This document shows, piece after piece, positions 20,695-28,518 of a DNA stretch of 31,433 bases (its first letter is position 1; each line of letters opens with the position of its first letter). The stretch is from Burkholderiales bacterium (GTDB taxonomy: Bacteria > Actinomycetota > Thermoleophilia > Gaiellales > Gaiellaceae): positions 1 through 31,433 of the forward strand of contig JAICUZ010000003.1 of assembly GCA_025935595.1 (NCBI GenBank). The letters are read 5' to 3'. Under the pieces are notes generated by a model. It ran no database searches, was not told the DNA's origin, and saw only the letters and a list, made by a program, of their open reading frames with translations. Both the position numbers and the translations under genes were made by a program.

Positions 20695-21189
20695 ATGGCG
20701 GAACTTACGCACCTCGAGGAGAAGCTGGCCGAGGTCACCGGGCTCGCAATGGCGGCGGAGGCCGCCGGTGGGAAGGTCTCGAAACTCACCGAAAAGCAGG
20801 ACGCAAGCCTCGTTGCGACCCTGCAAAAGATGGCTGCAGAGGCCGCAGAGACAGCGAAGCGTTGCGAGAGCGTCGCGGGCAACTTCGAAGGCAAGAAGAC
20901 CGCGATCCTCGACGAGGCGCGCGAAGTCAAGAAGAAGGCCGCTGAGATGATGTCGACGTACTTGGACTCCGACGCGGACGCGCTCGACGGCTTCGAGTTT
21001 CTCACGATGGCGGAAGCGGCCGAGGTCGGCCATTGGTCTGTCCTGAAAACGATGAACGCGTCGGCACGCAACGAAGATGTGAGCGATCTCGTGAGTTGGG
21101 CTCTGCCAATTCAAGAACGTCACTTCCAAGACGTGCTCCAGGGATCAAAGAAGCTCGCCGCTGAGCAAGACCCGAACGAGACTGTCTGA
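20695..21189 (+). CDS. Helical ferritin-like hypothetical protein
   Basis: 164 residues, ATG 20695-20697 with GGGAGG upstream. It is almost wholly alpha-helical: THLEEKLAEVTGLAMAAEAA, a long Ala/Lys/Glu helix pair, then FEFLTMAEAAEVGHWSVLKTMN and LVSWALPIQERHFQDVLQG. The last two helices place Glu (MAEAAEVGHW) and Glu/His (IQERHF) at ferritin-like spacing, so a four-helix metal-binding or DUF892-type fold is possible. The metal site is inferred. It is convergent with the cytochrome operon; only 47 bases separate the ends, with no strong terminator. Confidence 0.65.
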   Translation: MAELTHLEEKLAEVTGLAMAAEAAGGKVSKLTEKQDASLVATLQKMAAEAAETAKRCESVAGNFEGKKTAILDEAREVKKKAAEMMSTYLDSDADALDGFEFLTMAEAAEVGHWSVLKTMNASARNEDVSDLVSWALPIQERHFQDVLQGSKKLAAEQDPNETV

Positions 21190-21236
21190 TCGAGAACGTC
21201 TTCGGCGATGGGTGGCCAGATCGACTGCCGGCCGAG

Positions 21237-21764
21237 CTACCGCTGCGACTTGATGAACGCGACGAGCGCGCGGATGTCGCTGGGCTTTGCGCCGAGGCCC
21301 AGAGCCGCGACTGCGGGCGTCATGATCCCCTGGCGGTAGCCCTTCACGATCTGGGCGTCAGGATCCGCGATCGAGCGCTGAAGGTACGCGTCGTCAGCGG
21401 CAACCGACTGGCCCGTCGTGAGCGTGGTCGTCCCGCCGGCGAGGCCCTTGAAGGTCGGCCCTGCCCCGGCGGCCCCGCTGAGAGAATGGCAGGCTGAGCA
21501 ACCGTCGCTCGTGTAGAGGGCTTTGCCGCGGGCGACGAGCGCCGGGGTGACGTGAACGGGGCCCAGCCCTTTCGGCTTCGAGGTCGTCGTAGTCGACCGT
21601 GAAGTCGTGGTCACCGCGATCGTTTCGGTTGTGCTGTTCTGGCCACGGTGGTACCCGATCGCGTACGCCGCGACGAGCAGGCCGAGGACAACAGCGCCTC
21701 CTGCCAGCCCGCCGAGGAGCCAGCGCCAGAGCTCGTCCGAGGTGCCGTGCGAGTCGTCGGTCAT
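21237..21764 (-). CDS. Membrane-anchored cytochrome c (last gene of the oxidase operon)
   Basis: 175 residues, ATG 21762-21764, six bases after the subunit I stop. One transmembrane helix (about 14-38, LLGGLAGGAVVLGLLVAAYAIGY), a Thr/Ser-rich linker, then a class I cytochrome c domain with the haem site C89-S-A-C92-H93 and a likely axial Met in GYRQGIMTPAV (about 146). It would pass electrons to the CuA site of subunit II on the outer face of the membrane. Placement as the terminal gene of the operon supports a dedicated electron donor. Confidence 0.9.
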   Translation of the reverse strand: MTDDSHGTSDELWRWLLGGLAGGAVVLGLLVAAYAIGYHRGQNSTTETIAVTTTSRSTTTTSKPKGLGPVHVTPALVARGKALYTSDGCSACHSLSGAAGAGPTFKGLAGGTTTLTTGQSVAADDAYLQRSIADPDAQIVKGYRQGIMTPAVAALGLGAKPSDIRALVAFIKSQR

Positions 21765-21770
21765 TTTCGG

Positions 21771-23831
21771 TCAGCCTCCCTTCATGGCGGCGGCGAACAG
21801 GAGCACCATCCCGACCGACAGGAATGCGGAGAGCCGACCGCCGACGCGGCCAAGCCGGCTCGCTGCGAGACCGGTGACCAGGCCGAACCCGGCCATTGCG
21901 AGGTGGTAGAGGGCATGCTCGAACGAGTGGTGCTCGAGGGGCTCGTAGAACCGCGGCACCATCACGAGCATCATCGCTGACGGCGCAAGCATCACTCCTG
22001 CGAGCCCGAGCGAGGACCGGTCGCCCAGTCTCCGGGACACCGCCGGAAGCGACGCAATGGTCAAGCCGGCGACCACTCCGAGGAAGAAATGGCCGGCGTG
22101 GTCGAGGTGGTGGTAGCGGACACTCGACTCGGAGGCAGAGACGATCTGCGGGAAGAACGAGGCGAGCGCGACGACACAGGCCGCGGCGCCGAACCAGATC
22201 TGGACGGGACCCGCAAGCGGGACGTCCCACGGTCGCCAGGGCGCGGTCTCGACCGCCGGACGCTCGAAGGTGTCCCGTTCGACCCGTGCTCCGTAGTGCG
22301 TCCCGGTCCAGCTGTCCACACGCTCGGCGACGACGTAGTGACGGCCGGCCCAGGCCGCTCGCCCGAGCGACACGAGCTGGGCGACGCAGGCGAGAACGCC
22401 GAGCGCGAACAGGATCCCGAAGATGCTGCCGACGAGGCTGTAGCCGGCGGTGCCCGGCGGCTGAATCGCGTAGCGGCGAGGGACGCCAAGCACACCTTCG
22501 ACGAACCAGGTACCGGTCAGGCCGAATCCGCCGACGAGCAGCAGCATGACCGTCCACGTGCGCGCGAGCCTCGACGACGTCCGGCCGGCGTCCCGCTCGA
22601 GCAAGTGAGCGATGAACGCGAGCAGCCAGACGACGACGGTCAGCATGAGATACGTGTGAAAGTGAGCGACGACCCACACCGTGTTGTGGAGGCGGAAGTT
22701 GAACGGGATGATCGAATCGATCACCGCGCCGGTACCGCCGATCGCCCAGCCCATGAGGCCGAGGTAGAGCAGCGTCGAGGCGAGCGTCCAGCGGTAGCGC
22801 GATCCCCAGACGAGCATCGTCATCGAGTAGACGGTGACTACGGCAACGGGAAGCGCCGAAGCGTACGAGCTGATCTCGGAGACGATCTGGGCCCAGCGTG
22901 GCTGGACGAAGTCCATGTACAGGTGGTGCGAATAGACGGTGACGATCAAGACGAGCGCCACTCCCCACCCGGCGACGAAGACCTTGGTCACCTCGTAGGG
23001 ACGGCCCGCGTACCGGGGCAGCAGCACGTACACGGCGCCGGCGACGAGGTAGATGAGCAGGTTGGCGATCGTGTGGCCGAAGAAGTAGACGAGGTTCTTC
23101 GAGACGAGCAGGTCGAAGCCGACGCCGCTGTCGTAGGTGCGGCCGAGCAGGCCGAGACCGATCGTCATTCCCGCAGACATCGCGAGTAGCCCGTCGAACG
23201 CGATCACCGTCGCAGCGATCACCGAGGCAGGCGGCGGCTGCGCCTCGTGTTCGGCCAGGAAGCGCCAACCCAGCGCGCCGGTGAGCCCGCCGAAGGTGTT
23301 CGTCGTCTGTCTGAGGACGTCGATGCAGTAGACGAAAAAGCCGCCGCCGACCAGCAGCATCCCTACGAAGAACAGGCTCTCCGACCAGACCGGCCACTGA
23401 CCGGCCGGATAGAAGGAGAGCGGCGGCAGGAACGTCCATCCGGCGCCGAAGCCGCCGACCAACGTCGCAACCAGCACGCAGACAGCGCCCACGACGGTCA
23501 GCGCGTAGCTCGCGAGCATGTGCCCGACACGCAACGGCACGCTCTCGTGCAGCACATACCAGAGCGCCCCCATCGCCGCGATCAGGGCGCCGGTGATCAT
23601 CCCCATGCCGTGCAGGGTCAGCAAACGGTAGAACCACGCCGGCGACACATCGATGACGTTCGCCTGGGTCAGGCGCATGATCAGGCCGAGCACGCCCATC
23701 AGCAGGATCAGCACGGTCCCGGTCGCCGCAAAGAGCAGGCCGATGCGACGCTCGACCGATCGCGCGCCCTCGGTGAACGCGGCGGCGCGCGGGTGCAGCG
23801 CAGAGGGAGCCGGCGCGGTGACGCTTGCCAT
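21771..23831 (-). CDS. Haem-copper oxidoreductase subunit I, B-type-like, lacking the cross-linked Tyr
   Basis: 686 residues, ATG 23829-23831 overlapping the subunit II stop (TGATG). Metal ligands are in place: low-spin haem H74 (LTLHGMGM) and H392, high-spin haem H390 (AHFH), CuB H253 (FFGHTIAN), H302 and H303 (YSHHLY). The overall pattern, including LHNTVWVVAHFH, is closest to B-type (ba3) oxidases. However, the fourth residue after H253 is N257, where oxygen reductases of types A and B have the Tyr cross-linked to the CuB ligand (HPxVY), and the C-type position on the next helix is Ile. The missing Tyr is a known mark of nitric oxide reductases in this superfamily. Residues about 540-686 form an extra His-rich membrane domain. 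It could be a NO reductase or an atypical oxidase. Confidence 0.88.
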   Translation of the reverse strand: MASVTAPAPSALHPRAAAFTEGARSVERRIGLLFAATGTVLILLMGVLGLIMRLTQANVIDVSPAWFYRLLTLHGMGMITGALIAAMGALWYVLHESVPLRVGHMLASYALTVVGAVCVLVATLVGGFGAGWTFLPPLSFYPAGQWPVWSESLFFVGMLLVGGGFFVYCIDVLRQTTNTFGGLTGALGWRFLAEHEAQPPPASVIAATVIAFDGLLAMSAGMTIGLGLLGRTYDSGVGFDLLVSKNLVYFFGHTIANLLIYLVAGAVYVLLPRYAGRPYEVTKVFVAGWGVALVLIVTVYSHHLYMDFVQPRWAQIVSEISSYASALPVAVVTVYSMTMLVWGSRYRWTLASTLLYLGLMGWAIGGTGAVIDSIIPFNFRLHNTVWVVAHFHTYLMLTVVVWLLAFIAHLLERDAGRTSSRLARTWTVMLLLVGGFGLTGTWFVEGVLGVPRRYAIQPPGTAGYSLVGSIFGILFALGVLACVAQLVSLGRAAWAGRHYVVAERVDSWTGTHYGARVERDTFERPAVETAPWRPWDVPLAGPVQIWFGAAACVVALASFFPQIVSASESSVRYHHLDHAGHFFLGVVAGLTIASLPAVSRRLGDRSSLGLAGVMLAPSAMMLVMVPRFYEPLEHHSFEHALYHLAMAGFGLVTGLAASRLGRVGGRLSAFLSVGMVLLFAAAMKGG

Positions 23832-24364
23832 CAGCCGCGAGTCACCTTGAAGGAGCTCTCCATCGTCGAGTGGTTCAGCCCGCAATACTCGAAGCAACGG
23901 ATCCAGTAGACGCCCGCCTCGGAGAGAGTGAGGTCGAGCTTGTTGTGGTAGCCGGGCATCGCCTGCACGGAGCCGATCAGATGACCGTGCGGGTCGTAGA
24001 GACCGAATCCGTGGTTGACGTCGACGGAGGTGACGTCGAAGCGCACGCGCGTTCCGGCCGAGACCTGGGCGGGCTGCAACGACCAGAAGAACTGCCCGCC
24101 GGTGACCTTCACGACCGTCCGTCCCGCGCCGCCGCTCGCGTAGGGCAGGTCGAACAGCGAGATCCCGACCACGACCACGCCGACCACGACCAGGAGCGCG
24201 AGCCACCGCCGCCGCAGCCAGTAGCCGACGTCGTGAACGCGCTCGAAGCCGACGTCCGAGCCCGCCTGCACCGCGATCACGAGGAACGCCGTCGCGAACA
24301 CGAGCGCCAACAGTGCAAAGACGACCCCGATCGCAATCTGCGGACCGCCGTAGTGGAGGCTCAA
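23831..24364 (-). CDS. CuA-containing oxidase/reductase subunit II
   Basis: 177 residues from TTG 24362-24364, overlapping the previous TGA by four bases, with GAGGAG upstream. Two transmembrane helices (about 10-32 and 55-72) precede a cupredoxin domain with the full CuA ligand set: H118 (VNHGFG), C157 and C161 (CFEYC), H165 and M168 (LNHSTM). The short length matches ba3-type subunit II rather than the long aa3 form. It takes electrons from a cytochrome c and passes them to subunit I. Intact CuA is compatible with either oxygen reduction or a CuA-type NO reductase. Confidence 0.92.
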   Translation of the reverse strand: MSLHYGGPQIAIGVVFALLALVFATAFLVIAVQAGSDVGFERVHDVGYWLRRRWLALLVVVGVVVVGISLFDLPYASGGAGRTVVKVTGGQFFWSLQPAQVSAGTRVRFDVTSVDVNHGFGLYDPHGHLIGSVQAMPGYHNKLDLTLSEAGVYWIRCFEYCGLNHSTMESSFKVTRG

Positions 24365-25179
24365 CTCACTCCTCGCCCGAGCTCGTACCGCAGGAACAGG
24401 TGGTTCTCGTGCCGCCGCGCGGAGAGCAGCTGCAGGCCCGCCGTCGCTCCGGGCAGGAGCTCGACGCCCTCGATCAACGGGAGACGCGATTGCACGTCGC
24501 GCCCGGCGAGGAGCGGAGAGATAGTGAGGAAGAGCTCACCGACAACTCGTGAGCGAAGCAACGACGCGAACAGCGTAGGACCGCCTTCCGACAAGATCAT
24601 TGTATGGCCGCGTTCGTGGAGGCACGCGAGAGCCTGCTGCAAGTCGACCTGTTCGCCTTCGTTCACGGCGACGACCTCGGCCGCGGCCGACACGTTCCGC
24701 TGTAGGCCGGCGGCGGCGCGCCGTGTCGTCAATACGATCGCGCCGCGTTCGAGGGCAGGGTGCGTGGGATCGAACGACCCGCCCGCAGTGACGAACGCGA
24801 CCGACGGAGACGGAGGCCGGCTCCGTCGACGTCGCAAGTCCGCAAACGCTGCCGCGGCCGGCGGGTAGACACGCTCGGGTTGCCAGGTTCCCTTCGGCGA
24901 GGCGCGCATCGTCCCCGAACCGACGAGAACCACATCGGCCGATGCGCGGAGCAGCCCCATCACGAAGCGGTCGGCCTCGCTCCCGCCTGAGATCAGAGCA
25001 TTCGAGCGCGGCAGGTCGGGAATCGCGACGACACCGTCGACTGTCTCGACGAAGTTGGCGAAGACGCACGGCTCATCGAAGGCGAGACCGCCGCCGTAGA
25101 GCGCGCGCAGCTCTACGGGCAGGTCAAGCTCACGCCTGCTCGAGCATCGTGCTTCGAAGAGAAGCTCCAGCGGCGTCAG
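24361..25179 (-). CDS. RibD-C/dihydrofolate-reductase-family reductase
   Basis: 272 residues if the unusual CTG at 25177-25179 is the start. CTG overlaps the FolE stop in the same CTGA way that the neighbours overlap as TTGA and ATGA, and no ATG, GTG or TTG is available nearby in frame. The domain is typical of RibD C-terminal reductases: CVFANFVETVDGVVA, ADVVLVGSGTMRASPKGTW and MILSEGGPTLFASLL. These enzymes use NADPH to reduce pyrimidine or pterin-like substrates. Directly following GTP cyclohydrolase I, it may act on a pterin or deazaflavin/flavin precursor. The substrate is not shown by the sequence, and the precise N-terminus is uncertain. Confidence 0.8.
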   Translation of the reverse strand: MTPLELLFEARCSSRRELDLPVELRALYGGGLAFDEPCVFANFVETVDGVVAIPDLPRSNALISGGSEADRFVMGLLRASADVVLVGSGTMRASPKGTWQPERVYPPAAAAFADLRRRRSRPPSPSVAFVTAGGSFDPTHPALERGAIVLTTRRAAAGLQRNVSAAAEVVAVNEGEQVDLQQALACLHERGHTMILSEGGPTLFASLLRSRVVGELFLTISPLLAGRDVQSRLPLIEGVELLPGATAGLQLLSARRHENHLFLRYELGRGVS

Positions 25180-25814
25180 CGGCGGCTGCCGATCTCGGCC
25201 ATGAACTCCGCGCGGAGCTCGGCGCGCTCGTCGTACAGACCGCGCCAGAAGGTCGTCACCGTGCGAGACTCGTGCTCGGCGACCCCGCGCATCTGCGTGC
25301 ACAGATGCGCCGCCTCGAGACGAACGGCCACGCCGCGCGGTCGAACGAGTTCTTCGAGCAGGTCTGCGACCTGCTCGCCGAGGCGCTCCTGCACCGTGAA
25401 GCGGCGCGCGTACAGGCGGACGAGCCGCGTCAGCTTCGAGATGCCGATGATCTCGGGCCCGGCGATGTACCCGATGTGCGCAACGCCGAAAAAGGGAAGC
25501 GCGTGGTGCTCGCAGAGCGCATGGAAGACGATCGGTCCCTCGATGATCTGGCTGTGGGACCCGTCGACGGCGGGCGGCCGCTCGCTCGCGAACACCGTCC
25601 GCAACTTGGGATCTCCGTCGTAGCCCGCGGTCGCATCGCGAAGCGCCTGCAAGAACCGGTGCGGCGTCTCCCGGGTACCTGGGGCCGACAGGTCCATCCC
25701 GAGCGCGGTGAAGATCTCGCCGACATAGCCCTCGAACCGTCGCCAGTCCTCCGACGCGACCGCCCTGGGCTCGGCTTCCGCCGCGGGCGAGATCAACTCG
25801 ATGACGCTGGTCAT
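25176..25814 (-). CDS. folE: GTP cyclohydrolase I
   Basis: 212 residues, ATG 25812-25814 overlapping the stop of the phosphotransferase gene (ATGA). The active-site and zinc residues are clear: C101 and H104 in ALCEHHALPFFG and C172 in HLCTQMRG. Also typical are TPHRFLQAL, GPIVFHALC and ISKLTRLVRLYARRFTVQERL. It converts GTP to dihydroneopterin triphosphate, the first step of folate and tetrahydropterin synthesis. Its place inside a respiratory operon, followed by a RibD/DHFR-type reductase, is unusual and might reflect a pterin needed by this system or simply growth-linked co-expression. Confidence 0.95.
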   Translation of the reverse strand: MTSVIELISPAAEAEPRAVASEDWRRFEGYVGEIFTALGMDLSAPGTRETPHRFLQALRDATAGYDGDPKLRTVFASERPPAVDGSHSQIIEGPIVFHALCEHHALPFFGVAHIGYIAGPEIIGISKLTRLVRLYARRFTVQERLGEQVADLLEELVRPRGVAVRLEAAHLCTQMRGVAEHESRTVTTFWRGLYDERAELRAEFMAEIGSRR

Positions 25815-26611
25815 GCCGACTCCTCCGTGATCTGCGGGACGCGAATGAAACGTTCGCGCCGTATCGCGAGCAGAAGCACGAGCCCCAACTCCGAAAGCGC
25901 GATCCAGGCAAACACTGCAGGCTGTCCGAGCGCGATGCAGACCCCGAAGATGAGGAGCTGCGTCGACATCCCGAGGTTCGCCAGCACCACGAGCGTGGCG
26001 CGGTCGTGGTAGGCGCGCCGCTCGCGCAGCCCCGCATCGCGTAGCCGATGCTCGACGAAGCGCTCGACGAATCGATCCTGCGGCGAGTAGACGAGCAGGT
26101 AGAGCACGCGCAGCAAGTTCGCTGCACGCCCGGTCGTCTCCGGCATCGCGGTCACGTCCTCGCCGTGCTCGGCGCGGTAGAGCCGCTCGGCGTTGTAGTT
26201 CACGCTCAGCACGATCGTCAACGCCACGAAGCCTGCCGCGGCGAGCGCGGCCCGTCCAGTGGCGAAGGCGACACCGGCGAAGAGCGCCGCGTTGACGAGC
26301 AGGTCGAGCTCCGAGTCGAGGTACCGCCCGAAGGCGGTGATCCGCCCCGAGAGTCGCGCGAGCTGGCCGTCGGCGTTGTCGAGAATCGTCTTCGCCTGAA
26401 TCAGGATCGCAGCAAGGAGCAATTTGCCTTGCGCGAGCTGAACCGCCGCTGCGACTCCGGTCGCGCCTGCTGCGGCGGCGACGAACGGCGGCGGCACGCG
26501 GAAGGGAAGCAGCACGGCCACGACGACGTGCGCAAGCGGCCGGTAGACACGCTCACAGATGAGCTCCTGTGCAACCTTCGGCTTCCGAGAACGTGCGAGC
26601 GCGCTAGACAA
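25811..26611 (-). CDS. CDP-alcohol phosphatidyltransferase-family membrane protein
   Basis: 266 residues from TTG 26609-26611, overlapping the oxidoreductase stop by eight bases. The family signature is complete: DNADGQLARLSG then FGRYLDSELD, i.e. D-x2-D-G-x2-A-R-x8-G-x3-D-x3-D, near residues 78-102, surrounded by about six membrane helices. It should transfer a phospho-alcohol from a CDP-linked donor to an alcohol acceptor at the inner membrane, as in phospholipid or inositol-lipid synthesis. The acceptor cannot be told from the sequence. Membership in this operon suggests a lipid role linked to the membrane enzyme, but that is inference. Confidence 0.88.
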   Translation of the reverse strand: MSSALARSRKPKVAQELICERVYRPLAHVVVAVLLPFRVPPPFVAAAAGATGVAAAVQLAQGKLLLAAILIQAKTILDNADGQLARLSGRITAFGRYLDSELDLLVNAALFAGVAFATGRAALAAAGFVALTIVLSVNYNAERLYRAEHGEDVTAMPETTGRAANLLRVLYLLVYSPQDRFVERFVEHRLRDAGLRERRAYHDRATLVVLANLGMSTQLLIFGVCIALGQPAVFAWIALSELGLVLLLAIRRERFIRVPQITEESA

Positions 26612-27758
26612 GCGCCGCCTCTTGGATCGGCGCGCCGGCGGAGATCAGCTCGCGACCGAGGTCGACATGGTCCCACACGTTCCAGTAGAGGAATCCCCGC
26701 GGGCGGCGCGACTCGTCGACGTACGCCACGATCCCTTTGCGGTTGGGCTCCTCCCAACTCTCGACGGTCTCGAACCGTGAGTCGACCTCGCCGACCGCTT
26801 CGTAGCCCAGGTCGAACATGTCTGAGTAGAAGAACGGCAGGTGGAGGTACGGAACGTTCGCTCCCGCCATGTTCGCGCCGACCGCCCGTCCGTGGGACTT
26901 CGCGTGGTCCTCGTGCTCGACGCGGAACCGGCGTCCGAGCGCCGCGACGGGGAAGCTCGCGACGTCGCCGGCAGCAAAGACGTCGTCGTGCCCGGCCGTG
27001 CGGCCCAACTCGTCGACGACGATGCCGTTGTCGACCTCGAGGCCGACGGCTGTCGCGAGGTCGGTCTCAGGTTCGAGCCCGAGCCCGGCGACGATGGTGT
27101 CAGCTTCGATCGTCCTGCCCGAGCCCGTGGTCACCCAGTTTGCGCCTGCAGCGGCGACCGTCTCTTCCGTCAGCACCTCGACGCCGCGCCGACGGTACTC
27201 GTCGGTCACATAGGCGGAGAGCTCGGCCGGCAGCACCCGCGATGCGATCCCGCGCTCCGGAAAGACCATCGTCACCCGGCAGCCGTTCGTCGCAAGCGAC
27301 GCCGCGAGCTCCGAGCCGATGAAACCGCCACCGATGACGACGGCGCTCGCGCCGTCACGCATCCTGGCGCGGATCGCCCGGTAGTCGTCGAGTGTGCGGA
27401 AGTAGACGACTCCCTCGGTCCCCGGAATCGTGCGAGGACGGCCGCCCGTGGCGAGCAGCAGCTTCTCCCAGCCGTACTCGTCGCCGCGGTCATCCGTCGC
27501 TACGTGGCGGTCGAGGTCGAGCGAGACGATGCGACGACCGAGCCGCAGGGCGGCTCCCGCGTCCTCCGTGCCGCGCCAGATCTTCGCCTCGTCCTTCCCC
27601 GCCCACAAACCTTTGGTGAGCGGCGGACGTGCATACGGCGGATGCGGCTCGGCGCCGACGAGCACGATCGACCCGTCCTGGTCGCGCTCTCGAATCCCTT
27701 TGACGGCTGCGTCGCCGGTCATTCCGCCGCCCACGATCAGATACCGCGTTGACTCCAT
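26604..27758 (-). CDS. FAD/NAD(P)-dependent oxidoreductase (ferredoxin-reductase/AIF-like)
   Basis: 384 residues, ATG 27756-27758 after AGGGAGATGAGAACGC. It has two Rossmann folds: N-terminal FAD-binding YLIVGGGMTGDAAVKGI and central NAD-binding AVVIGGGFIGSELAASLA, then the second FAD motif DDVFAAGDVASFP. The C-terminal domain (about 310-384, FFYSDMFDLGYEAVGEV) is of the ferredoxin-reductase type. It lacks a CxxC redox pair, so it is not a disulphide reductase. It is the first gene of the seven-gene operon and could feed electrons from NAD(P)H to a small redox partner. Confidence 0.93.
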   Translation of the reverse strand: MESTRYLIVGGGMTGDAAVKGIRERDQDGSIVLVGAEPHPPYARPPLTKGLWAGKDEAKIWRGTEDAGAALRLGRRIVSLDLDRHVATDDRGDEYGWEKLLLATGGRPRTIPGTEGVVYFRTLDDYRAIRARMRDGASAVVIGGGFIGSELAASLATNGCRVTMVFPERGIASRVLPAELSAYVTDEYRRRGVEVLTEETVAAAGANWVTTGSGRTIEADTIVAGLGLEPETDLATAVGLEVDNGIVVDELGRTAGHDDVFAAGDVASFPVAALGRRFRVEHEDHAKSHGRAVGANMAGANVPYLHLPFFYSDMFDLGYEAVGEVDSRFETVESWEEPNRKGIVAYVDESRRPRGFLYWNVWDHVDLGRELISAGAPIQEAALV

Positions 27759-27934
27759 GCGTTCTCATCTCCCTTTGGCTTCTGTCCCTGTTGGTGTCGG
27801 CGGGAGGGCCGCTCTTACCTCACCTCACAGCGTGGCCCATGAGAGACAGGATCGGTATCGGGGCGCTGCCCCATCCGCGACGCCGCGCGCCTCCATCGAT
27901 TGCCGGGTGCGAGCGTCGCGAGGAGTGGGGCCGG

Positions 27935-28408
27935 TCAGGTCGTCTCGACCGCGAGGACCTTGAACCTGAGCTTGCCGCGCGGCGCGTGGACCTCTGCGAC
28001 CTCGCCGCGCCGAAGACCGAGAATCGCCCGGCCGAACGGCGAGGCGACCGAGACCCGTCCGGCGCCGGCGTCCGACTCGAGCGTGCCGACGAGCTCGAGC
28101 TCCAGTCGCGCACCGGATTCGAGGTCGCGCACACGCACGCGCTCCCCCACATCGACGCGTCCGTTCCCCAGCTGCGGCTCGATCACCTGAGCGGACCGCA
28201 GCCGTTCAGCGAGCAATGCGATCCGCCGTTCGAGAAGCGCCTGGTCGTCGAGAACGGTGAGGTACTCGGCACTTTCGGCGCGGTTCGCCTCGCTGGCGAC
28301 GGCGCGCGTGAGTCTCTCCGCGATCTCGCGGCGACCGTCGTTCGTGAGCCGCTCCAGCTCCGCCTCGAGCCGCTCGCGTCCTTCGGGTGTGATCACGATC
28401 TCGTCCAT
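27935..28408 (-). CDS. GreA/GreB-family transcript-elongation factor-like protein
   Basis: 157 residues, ATG 28406-28408 with AAAAGGAGAG upstream. The N-terminal coiled coil (about 1-75: LEAELERLTNDGRREIAERL, then ESAEYLTVLDDQALLERRI) and the C-terminal FKBP-like domain (about 85-157: VGERVRVRDLESGARLELELVG, SPFGRAILGLRRGEVAEVHAP) match GreA. At the tip, E. coli GreA has GDLKENAEY, with D41 and E44 helping RNA polymerase cut RNA; here it reads ANRAESAEY, so the Asp is Asn while the Glu stays. Cleavage stimulation may be weak, and it may be a paralogue with a different effect on RNA polymerase. A main greA elsewhere in the genome is likely. Confidence 0.86.
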   Translation of the reverse strand: MDEIVITPEGRERLEAELERLTNDGRREIAERLTRAVASEANRAESAEYLTVLDDQALLERRIALLAERLRSAQVIEPQLGNGRVDVGERVRVRDLESGARLELELVGTLESDAGAGRVSVASPFGRAILGLRRGEVAEVHAPRGKLRFKVLAVETT

Positions 28409-28470
28409 GCCGACTCTCCTTTTCGTGTGGCCGTCCGACCTGCTGAACCCGGACAGCCTCCCGCAACCGC

Positions 28471-28501
28471 AATGGGGCCGCGATCGGGTCGCGGCCCCAT
28501 T
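28471..28501. terminator. Intrinsic terminator-like hairpin
   Basis: AATGGGGCCGCGA (28471-28483) is exactly complementary to TCGCGGCCCCATT (28489-28501) around a five-base loop. It lies between the greA-like start and the stop of the gene at 28519. It most likely ends transcripts of the minus-strand PQQ operon before greA; the longer T-run is on the plus strand, so it may not be fully strand-specific. Confidence 0.7.
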
Positions 28502-28518
28502 TTCGAAGGTCTCGGGCG

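Noticed and set aside
21394..23637. 747-codon frame within the oxidase subunit I region
   Set aside because: A +1/-1 shadow of subunit I and the cytochrome gene, with only Arg-rich sequence.
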